Of a stretch of DNA of 8,947 nucleotides, positions 1 through 4,725 are shown in pieces; position 1 is the stretch's first letter; every line of letters starts with the position of its first letter. The notes under the pieces are model-generated. The model saw only the letters and a list, made by a program, of their open reading frames with translations, did no database searches and was not told where the DNA came from. Origin of the DNA: Spirochaetia bacterium (GTDB lineage: Bacteria > Spirochaetota > Spirochaetia > Treponematales > Breznakiellaceae). The stretch covers positions 1 through 8,947 of the forward strand of contig BNVB01000080.1 in assembly GCA_025997795.1 (NCBI GenBank), written 5' to 3'. The position numbers were made by a program, and so were the translations under genes.

Positions 1-82
1 CTCCGCCGCCGCAGGATAAAACCGCAGCAAACAGAATTGCTGTAAAAACCGCTCCTCGTAAAAACTGTACTTTCTTTTTCAT
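1..82 (-). CDS. N-terminus of a lipoprotein (partial)
   Basis: Only the first 27 codons are in the window; the gene continues off the left edge. The translation begins MKKKVQFLRG, followed by a hydrophobic stretch (AVFTAILFAAVLS) and a Cys at residue 24 followed by three glycines. This is a lipoprotein signal peptide: charged n-region, short hydrophobic core, and a relaxed lipobox VLSC of the kind spirochaetes tolerate. The mature protein would be lipidated on Cys24 and anchored to a membrane. The ATG at 82-80 is supported by a strong Shine-Dalgarno sequence, GAGGAG at 95-90, seven bases upstream. Many such proteins are solute-binding proteins of ABC transporters, but no mature sequence is visible, so no function is assigned. 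Expression may come from the minus-strand promoter near 333-361 through a long leader. Confidence 0.82.
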   Translation of the reverse strand, partial: MKKKVQFLRGAVFTAILFAAVLSCGGG

Positions 83-293
<211 letters not shown>

Positions 294-332
294 CAATTTT
301 CGTGCCAAGTTACGGGCTTTCTCATAAATTTA

Positions 333-361
333 ATGCTAATTTATGAAAAAAGATATGTCAA
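333..361 (-). promoter_or_regulatory. Candidate sigma-70 promoter for the lipoprotein gene
   Basis: On the minus strand, bases 361-356 read TTGACA, a perfect -35 box. After a 17-base spacer, bases 338-333 read TAGCAT, a four-of-six -10 box. Transcription would run toward the lipoprotein start at 82 and give a leader of roughly 245 bases. The -35 box lies in the edge of the first copy of the 70-base repeat. The other copies carry TTGACA (third) or TTAACT (second) at the same place but lack a properly spaced -10 box. Confidence 0.45.
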
Positions 362-426
362 GGGTTTTTCCTTGCTTGGAGGGCAAATTCGTGTTATTTT
401 GTTAGGAAATGTGTCTGCACGGGGGA
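354..426. repeat. 70-base dispersed repeat, copy 1
   Basis: This is the first and most diverged of three copies of one sequence in the window. It shares with the others the cores TTTTTCCTTGCTTG and GTTATTTTGTTAG and the tail AAATGTGT, at the same spacing without indels. The main divergence is a six-base block after the first core, GAGGGC instead of TAATGG in copy 3. Its left edge supplies the -35 box of the candidate minus-strand promoter. No gene follows this copy directly. Confidence 0.9.
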
Positions 427-563
427 TTAATGCAAATCTCGAGGAGGAGCCAAGGCCTCTTCCCTCCGTTGGGGAAATTTGCTCTTCTTTTATTCGCCGG
501 GGGGTCGAATACCCCGTCCTTCAGGCTAAACTTGACCTAGAAAATTAAAAATCAAGAAGAAAA
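427..563. other. Gene-free segment with alternative hairpins
   Basis: No supported coding sequence is seen. The only open frame running through it starts in the GA tract and translates the 70-base repeat. The segment has two mutually exclusive stem options around 491-515: TATTCG (491-496) with CGAATA (506-511), or GGGGT (501-505) with ACCCC (511-515). GCAAAT at 432-437 can also pair with ATTTGC at 476-481. The segment lies between repeat copy 1 and the large inverted repeat and may be the remnant of a mobile or cassette-like insertion, but I recognise no family. Confidence 0.35.
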
Positions 564-654
564 ACCGCTAAGGCGCCGAAGGCGACCAAGGAAGATGATG
601 GACCTCCCCGAAGGTCTTCTCTTCTCCTTTGCGCGCCTTTGGCGCCTTGGCGGT
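564..654. repeat. 91-base inverted-repeat element (long hairpin)
   Basis: Bases 564-584 pair with 634-654 to give a 21-base stem with only two G-T wobbles on the plus-strand transcript (569/649 and 578/640). The 49-base interior folds further: 588-592 with 625-629, and 601-605 with 612-616 around a six-base loop. Both arms are rich in GGCGCC and AAGG/CCTT words, typical of short palindromic repeats scattered in many bacterial genomes. A-rich runs flank both ends. On the minus strand the stem is followed by TTTTCTTCTTGATTTTT, so it could also act as a leftward terminator. It is a good candidate for a REP- or MITE-like element. Confidence 0.8.
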
Positions 655-719
655 AAAAAATTCTTAAGGCCTCCTTGTAGAATACATTTTTCGATCAGCC
701 CAAGGGTGAAAGTCAGAAA

Positions 720-789
720 GTTAAGTGTTTTTCCTTGCTTGTAATTGAAATTCATGTTATTTTGTTAGGAAATGTGTTTGTACAGGGAA
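720..789. repeat. 70-base dispersed repeat, copy 2 (left of the Rpn gene)
   Basis: This copy matches copy 3 (1750-1819) at 64 of 70 positions with no gaps; five of the six differences are transitions. It ends 50 bases before the Rpn start codon. Together with copy 3 it brackets the Rpn gene in direct orientation. Confidence 0.95.
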
Positions 790-827
790 ATACCTCCAAA
801 AGCCATCCCAAAACCTGAAAAATTGTG

Positions 828-833
828 TATACT
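828..833 (+). promoter_or_regulatory. Possible -10 box just upstream of the Rpn gene
   Basis: TATACT lies six bases before the ATG at 840, which would place transcription initiation at or next to the start codon. No good -35 box is found 16-18 bases upstream, and no Shine-Dalgarno sequence precedes ATG 840 or the alternative GTG at 825. A leaderless mRNA is possible. The alternative is a promoter inside repeat copy 2. Confidence 0.25.
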
Positions 834-839
834 TCATAT

Positions 840-1745
840 ATGGGTGATACAGAAAAAGCCGTTGCCCGGCTTAACCCGCTTAACGATTATCTCTTTCTCA
901 AAATGCTCGGCGAACCGGGGGACGAAGAGCAGTTATTGGGCTTTCTCAATGCCGTACTTAAGCGGACACAGAAGCCTGTGCTTGTTTCGGTGGAGATTAT
1001 TGAAAACCGGACCATAAGCGCGGAGATTGTCGGGGACAAAACAAGTATTCTGGACGTCCGGGCCAAAACCGCGGACGGTACCCGGGTGAATATAGAAGTG
1101 CAGCTGAGAAATCTGGGCAATATGGACAAACGGAGTCTTTTTTACTGGAGCCGGGACTACACCCGGAGCATAGAGGCCGGGGACGACTATGAAAAGCTGC
1201 CGAACGTCATAGCTATCAACATCGTCAATTTTGAGTATTTGGGAACGAAGGATTTTCATGCGAGTTTCCACTTGCGGGAAGATACCGAAAGAGATTATAT
1301 TCTCACAGAGGCGCTTGAAATTCATTTTATCGACATGATGAAATTCAAGCGGCTGAGGGAAAAGGATTTCAAGAACGATACTTTGCAGCGGTGGATGACA
1401 TGGTTTGACAAAGACAGTCCGCCCGCGGTGGTAGAGGAGGTAATAAAAATGGATGCAGCGATACAAAAAGCGGAAGCCAGGATGGCTTTTGTTTCTAATG
1501 ATAAGGAAGCGTTCCGGGCTTACCAGATGCGGGAAATGGCCCTTTCGGACTGGACCAGCGGTGTCAACCATGCCAAGCAGGAAGGCAGGATAGAGGGCAA
1601 GATAGAAGGTAAGATAGAGGGCAAGATAGAAGGTAAGATAGAGGGCAAGATAGAAATAGCCCGAAGTATGAAAACTGACAAAGCGGCTATAGAAAAAATC
1701 ATGCAGTATACGGGGCTGACGCGGGAAGAAATTGACAAAGCTTAG
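840..1745 (+). CDS. Rpn family recombination-promoting nuclease / PD-(D/E)XK transposase-like protein
   Basis: A 301-residue protein of the Rpn/PDDEXK_2 group, whose members are DNA nucleases linked to RecA-independent horizontal transfer and multiply within genomes. The N-terminal signature ARLNPLNDYLFLKMLG (residues 9-24) is typical. The catalytic core is visible as D72 in SILDVRA and E86-x-Q88 in VNIEVQL, followed by the conserved region RSLFYWSRDYTRSI. The C-terminus has six four-residue units of the form G(K/R)IE at about residues 249-272, probably a charged helix. ATG 840 is preferred over GTG 825 because the family motif begins soon after it; neither has a ribosome binding site. The stop codon abuts the third copy of the 70-base repeat, so the gene sits as a cassette between direct repeats. 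Catalytic residues are intact, so I see no sign of decay. Family call is firm; activity is inferred. Confidence 0.9.
   Translation: MGDTEKAVARLNPLNDYLFLKMLGEPGDEEQLLGFLNAVLKRTQKPVLVSVEIIENRTISAEIVGDKTSILDVRAKTADGTRVNIEVQLRNLGNMDKRSLFYWSRDYTRSIEAGDDYEKLPNVIAINIVNFEYLGTKDFHASFHLREDTERDYILTEALEIHFIDMMKFKRLREKDFKNDTLQRWMTWFDKDSPPAVVEEVIKMDAAIQKAEARMAFVSNDKEAFRAYQMREMALSDWTSGVNHAKQEGRIEGKIEGKIEGKIEGKIEGKIEIARSMKTDKAAIEKIMQYTGLTREEIDKA
1584..1655 (+). repeat. Six in-frame 12-base tandem repeats in the Rpn gene
   Basis: Six contiguous 12-base units encode GRIE then GKIE five times. Units alternate between two spellings, one with GGC and GAG codons and the next with GGT and GAA, so the effective recent duplication unit is 24 bases. 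Copy changes would alter length by four or eight residues without breaking the frame. Confidence 0.95.
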
Positions 1746-1749
1746 CTAT

Positions 1750-1819
1750 GTCAAGTGTTTTTCCTTGCTTGTAATGGAAATTCGTGTTATTTTGTTAGAA
1801 AATGTGTCTGCACAGGGAA
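1750..1819. repeat. 70-base dispersed repeat, copy 3 (right of the Rpn gene)
   Basis: Similarity extends a few bases left, to about 1747, when compared with copy 1, so the repeat begins one base after the Rpn stop codon (1743-1745). It differs from copy 2 at six of 70 positions. The minus strand carries TTGACA at 1754-1749 but no well-placed -10 box. Confidence 0.95.
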
Positions 1820-1874
1820 TATCGGGTATATTTTGCGATCGGGGAGAAAAAAGAGAGGAAATTTTATCCTATTA

Positions 1875-1903
1875 TTGACTATTTTGAACAATAAAAGTAG
1901 TAT
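1875..1903 (+). promoter_or_regulatory. Sigma-70-like promoter for the metallopeptidase unit
   Basis: TTGACT at 1875-1880 and TAGTAT at 1898-1903 are separated by 17 bases in AT-rich DNA, with TATATT overlapping as an alternative -10 box. The predicted leader is about 60 bases. In that leader CCCT (1941-1944) can pair with AGGG (1960-1963), part of the Shine-Dalgarno sequence AGGGG of the next gene, or its CCC can pair with GGG at 1951-1953. Confidence 0.6.
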
Positions 1904-1970
1904 ATTTTATAAGCGGCTGGTTGTGTCTTGTAGAGAAGGACCCTGTTTTTGGGTTACATAGGGGCAAAAA

Positions 1971-2168
1971 ATGGCAGTAGAAAAGGGAATCGAGAAAAAA
2001 ATAAAAGACCTTGGCCTTATCAATTTCTCGGCGAATGAGAATCTGTCCCCTGAATTGATTGATGATGCGATAGAAAGTACTACCACGTTTTATAAAAATA
2101 TAAATATTGCAGATCTGGCTGATCGGGTAAAGAAAAACAAGGCTGCCCATAGTGCCGTCAGAACATGA
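1971..2168 (+). CDS. N-terminal fragment of a probable split metallopeptidase gene
   Basis: A 65-residue helical reading frame starting at ATG 1971 with Shine-Dalgarno AGGGG six bases upstream. It has no recognisable domain. It overlaps the next frame by 17 bases and is shifted relative to it. The downstream frame is open only from 2131, after a TAA at 2128-2130. Removing one A from the A5 run at 2133-2137 would join the two into a continuous protein reading DRVKKTRLPIVPSEHDPA through the junction, which reads like ordinary protein. I infer that this is the true start of the metallopeptidase and that a +1 frameshift (mutation or sequencing error) separates the halves. The alternative is a small independent protein translationally coupled to the next gene. 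Confidence 0.6.
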   Translation: MAVEKGIEKKIKDLGLINFSANENLSPELIDDAIESTTTFYKNINIADLADRVKKNKAAHSAVRT

Positions 2169-2958
2169 TCCGGCAACTCATGGTATAACATGGGCAATAA
2201 AGAACTTTCGCCCATTGCTCAATCAAATTGATATAGACAATCTTCCTGAAGAACCCCGGAATCAGATGATTATCCTTTCAGACGATAAAAAGTATATACG
2301 GCTTGGAATGGCGGACTGTATTTTAACGGTGTGCAGAAGAAACTTTAAATCAACTGCGAATGGATTTTATACGTTCAGCCATCGGAAATATGAGGATCAA
2401 GACCTGTTTTTTCTTAATATATACATAAACAATACCCTCTATGTAAGCAATAACCCTGAGTTAAGAATAAATAGGCGCCGTGCAATAGCTCATGAATTTA
2501 CCCATTGTGTTGCTGCTTTTCTTTCTTTAGGAAGGATACGAGCAAAAAAACTATTTGAAGGCTTAATAAAGGAGTTAGGCAAAAGGGCTACGGTTAATGC
2601 GATGGAGCATTTCCAATCGCTCTTGGTTCAATTTGCCAGCAGTGGACCTGCGGGTGGAAACGAATTAGGAATATATCCTGATGAACACTTTAGACTAGGC
2701 TACGAAGATTTTGATGATAGTTTTATGATGCTCTATAAAAACTTTATATTGGACCGGGAGATATTTGAAAAGTATTTCTTAAAAAATGCCCAGAAGTCTT
2801 TTAGTGAAAATATAAAGGCAGGAAATATTGATGAGGCATCGGTAATATTGGGTAATGTACTTCACGAACTCATATTGAAAGAGGCCATTTCGGCAGAATT
2901 TGTGAATCTGCGATTAAAAGAGGAATTAATTTTTTATTATTATCAAAGAGCTGTTTAG
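2152..2958 (+). CDS. HExxH zinc metallopeptidase-like protein (ImmA/IrrE-like), main fragment
   Basis: This 268-residue frame opens with GTG at 2152, preceded by a weak AAGG. Residues 108-120 read RRRAIAHEFTHCV, with HEFTH at 114-118: the two His would bind zinc and the Glu would be the general base. The pattern of a beta-strand (NNTLYVSNN), then an Arg-rich turn, then the HExxH helix resembles ImmA/IrrE-family peptidases, which cleave regulators such as phage repressors. The third metal ligand is not obvious, and the C-terminal half (about 130-268) is helical with no family I recognise. No HTH partner gene is adjacent, which is atypical for ImmA pairs. The gene is AT-rich relative to the metabolic locus, in line with accessory origin. 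It ends at 2958, overlapping the stop of the convergent rpe gene by four bases. The start is uncertain because of the probable frameshift. Confidence 0.65.
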   Translation: MPSEHDPATHGITWAIKNFRPLLNQIDIDNLPEEPRNQMIILSDDKKYIRLGMADCILTVCRRNFKSTANGFYTFSHRKYEDQDLFFLNIYINNTLYVSNNPELRINRRRAIAHEFTHCVAAFLSLGRIRAKKLFEGLIKELGKRATVNAMEHFQSLLVQFASSGPAGGNELGIYPDEHFRLGYEDFDDSFMMLYKNFILDREIFEKYFLKNAQKSFSENIKAGNIDEASVILGNVLHELILKEAISAEFVNLRLKEELIFYYYQRAV

Positions 2959-3611
2959 AGGCCCTTTAGTTTTTTCACCGCCCCGGCTTTATCCGCCGCC
3001 TGAAAAAAGGCGCTTCCTGCCACAAGCACGTCCGCCCCTTTTTCGATGACCTCGGGGGCATTTTCTGTGGTAATTCCGCCGTCCACCGAAAGCAGGTAGT
3101 GGTACCCTTTTTCTTTTCTAAGGGCGGAAAGGGTAACCAGTTTTTCCAGACAGGGTACGATCATCCGCTGGCCTCCAAAACCGGGATTAACCAGCAAAAC
3201 AAGGATCAGATCCAGTTCGCCGGCAATCTCATCAAGAAAATGCACCGGCGTTCCGGGAACGATGCAGATTCCCGGTTTCATCCCTGCGTCTTTTATTGAC
3301 TGGATAATCCGGTGGGAATGAACGGCGGCCTCAACATGAAAGGTAAAATAATCCGCCCCCGCATCGGCAAAAGATTTGATAAAATCCTGGGGGTTTTCTA
3401 CCATCAGGTGGCAGTCCATGGGCAGCCCGGTTACAGGCCGCAGATCCCCCACGGTTTTGGGGCCAAAGCTTAAATTGGGGGCAAAGTGCCCGTCCATCAC
3501 ATCCACATGGATCCAATCCGCCCGGGCCGCTTCAATGGACCGGATTTCTTCCGCCAGATTCCCAAAATTTGCCGAAAGCAGGGAAGGCGCCGCCAAAACT
3601 GTTCTTGCCAT
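2955..3611 (-). CDS. rpe: Ribulose-phosphate 3-epimerase
   Basis: A 218-residue TIM-barrel enzyme that interconverts D-ribulose 5-phosphate and D-xylulose 5-phosphate in the cytoplasm. Family motifs run in order: APSLLSANF (residues 8-16), HVDVMDGHFAPN (35-46) with metal ligand His35 and catalytic Asp37, DCHLMV with His68, the phosphate-binding VNPGFGGQ (141-148), VDGGI with catalytic Asp177, and VAGSAFF. Length is normal. The residues before VNPGFGGQ are LVLL, where most family members have a Met-Ser or Met-Thr pair; this could tune substrate choice, and a hexulose-phosphate epimerase of the AlsE type is the main alternative. ATG 3611 is chosen because GAGG at 3621-3618 is six bases upstream; a GTG at 3623 would overlap the regulator stop as GTGA but lacks a ribosome site. 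It follows the SorC regulator directly, so the two form an operon. Confidence 0.92.
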   Translation of the reverse strand: MARTVLAAPSLLSANFGNLAEEIRSIEAARADWIHVDVMDGHFAPNLSFGPKTVGDLRPVTGLPMDCHLMVENPQDFIKSFADAGADYFTFHVEAAVHSHRIIQSIKDAGMKPGICIVPGTPVHFLDEIAGELDLILVLLVNPGFGGQRMIVPCLEKLVTLSALRKEKGYHYLLSVDGGITTENAPEVIEKGADVLVAGSAFFQAADKAGAVKKLKGL

Positions 3612-3619
3612 CATGTACC

Positions 3620-4564
3620 TCACTTACTAAAACTGATAATCTGCAGAGCCGTTAATTCATCGGTAAACAGATCCGTTATAAGGCCCCCTTTAAGGGCCGC
3701 GTGAATCGCCCGGGCTTTTTGTTTTCCGCAGGCAATGCCTATGCGCCGTTTTATCCCCAGAAACGAAGCGGGTTCTATGCCCACCACCCGCTTATTGATG
3801 GGGCTGTTCATAAACTTCCCTTCCGCATCATAGTGGTAACCGCAAAGGTGGCCGCAGGATCCTTCGTTGTATATCTGCCGCGCTTCCTGGGAAGAAAGAA
3901 AACCCGCCAGAACCAGGGCGCTGTCTTCGGGCTGATCCGAACTTAACCCCACCAGGGCCAGATCCAGGGCTTTGGTCTTTTCCAGGGCCTCCCGTATGCC
4001 CGGCTCCTTTACCAGAGCATCCCTTAGTTCCCGGGTTTTTACCAGTACCGGCGAAAGAACCGGAAACGACCGGGCGCAGATTTTGTCTGCCAGGATCCGG
4101 GCCAGCTCCGCCCCGTCATAATAGAGCGCAGAGGCTCCCAGGCCCCCCATAAGCTGTACCACCTCGCAGTCCACCAAACCCAGTTTAGGCATCTGCCGGA
4201 TAGTATGGTAGAGGGCAGTACCCCAGGAAATGCCTATCCGCATCCTGTCTGCCAGCATGGAACCCAGAAAACCCGCCGTTTCAAGGCAGGTCTTATACAA
4301 AGTCAAAAGATAATCGGTCTCGTGGGGAACAATGCAGACCGTCTCTAACCCGTAACGGCTGGTAAGGATCTGGCCTGTCTCAGAATTAAAGGGAGACCGG
4401 TCGTTGATGCGGATTTCAACAATGCCCTTTTCCCGGCATTCCTTAAGCATATTCGCCACGGTGGGCCGGGAAATTTTGTACAGCCCGGCAATCTCCGACT
4501 GGGACATGGAATCCAGGTAGTAATGTTTTGCTATCTCAACCAGCAATTCAAAAGATTTATTCAC
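3620..4564 (-). CDS. SorC-family sugar-responsive transcriptional regulator
   Basis: About 314 residues from GTG 4564, the usual SorC size. An N-terminal helix-turn-helix (about residues 20-41, MSQSEIAGLYKISRPTVANM) precedes a sugar-binding effector domain. Typical motifs of that domain are RIGISWGTALY, VVQLMGGLG and, near the C-terminus, IGIACGKQKARAIHAALKGG and DLFTDELTA. Such proteins bind DNA as oligomers and respond to phosphorylated sugars. The frame stays open upstream to 4669, but that extension is hydrophobic low-complexity sequence from the intergenic region; GTG 4564 or TTG 4570 fits the family, and neither has a clear ribosome site. It is divergent from the glycyl radical enzyme operon and upstream of rpe, so it is the likely local regulator of both units. 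The effector may be a product of the FGGY kinase; this is inference from context. Confidence 0.88.
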   Translation of the reverse strand: MNKSFELLVEIAKHYYLDSMSQSEIAGLYKISRPTVANMLKECREKGIVEIRINDRSPFNSETGQILTSRYGLETVCIVPHETDYLLTLYKTCLETAGFLGSMLADRMRIGISWGTALYHTIRQMPKLGLVDCEVVQLMGGLGASALYYDGAELARILADKICARSFPVLSPVLVKTRELRDALVKEPGIREALEKTKALDLALVGLSSDQPEDSALVLAGFLSSQEARQIYNEGSCGHLCGYHYDAEGKFMNSPINKRVVGIEPASFLGIKRRIGIACGKQKARAIHAALKGGLITDLFTDELTALQIISFSK

Positions 4565-4632
4565 CTTCAAAAAGGTACATCTTTGAGGGGACAAGATCAA
4601 CCAATGGGAACCTAACAATCCCGTGAAAAAAA

Positions 4633-4679
4633 TGACAAATGTAAAAAATAGGAGGAAAATGCTTGACAAATGTAAAAAA
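4633..4679. promoter_or_regulatory. Paired 16-base direct repeats: candidate operator
   Basis: TGACAAATGTAAAAAA occurs at 4633-4648 and again at 4664-4679, identical in all 16 bases. The copies start 31 bases apart, close to three turns of B-DNA, so both face the same side of the helix. The second copy covers most of the -35 box TTGACA (4663-4668) of the rightward promoter. This is the arrangement expected for a repressor or activator that binds cooperatively as a dimer or tetramer. The divergent SorC-family protein is the obvious candidate. Confidence 0.65.
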
Positions 4680-4691
4680 AGGTGCTATACT
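4663..4691 (+). promoter_or_regulatory. Strong sigma-70 promoter of the glycyl radical enzyme operon
   Basis: TTGACA at 4663-4668, a 17-base spacer, and TATACT at 4686-4691 make a near-consensus promoter. Initiation near 4698 gives a leader of about 28 bases ending in the Shine-Dalgarno sequence AGGAGG (4713-4718), seven bases from ATG 4726. With core elements this strong, repression by the factor bound at the overlapping repeat is the simplest mode of control. Confidence 0.85.
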
Positions 4692-4698
4692 ATAGTAT
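4687..4698. promoter_or_regulatory. 12-base palindrome over the -10 box and start site
   Basis: ATACTATAGTAT at 4687-4698 is a perfect palindrome that covers most of the -10 box and reaches the expected transcription start. It may be a second operator half, or a chance result of the AT-rich -10 region. Confidence 0.35.
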
Positions 4699-4725
4699 GG
4701 GCTGGAAATCACAGGAGGCAATAAG

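Noticed and set aside
933..1571. 212-residue minus-strand frame opposite the Rpn gene
   Set aside because: It lies wholly antisense to a clear Rpn-family gene with intact catalytic motifs and shows no domain of its own.
720..1819. Integron-like gene cassette with attC sites around the Rpn gene
   Set aside because: The repeats are direct copies but lack the long imperfect palindrome and the paired core sites of attC, and no integrase gene is in view.
354..1819. CRISPR-like repeats
   Set aside because: Only three copies, about 70 bases long, with irregular spacings of several hundred bases and a gene between two of them.
4570..4669. N-terminal hydrophobic extension of the SorC regulator, suggesting a membrane segment
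   Set aside because: The extra residues come from poly-A/T intergenic DNA that carries the operator repeats; the family N-terminus begins near GTG 4564.
4659..4724. 21-codon frame with AGGAGG upstream, ending one base before the enzyme ATG
   Set aside because: It contains the -35 and -10 boxes of the promoter, so transcripts from that promoter would start inside it; the ribosome-like site is only three bases from the ATG. Probably chance.
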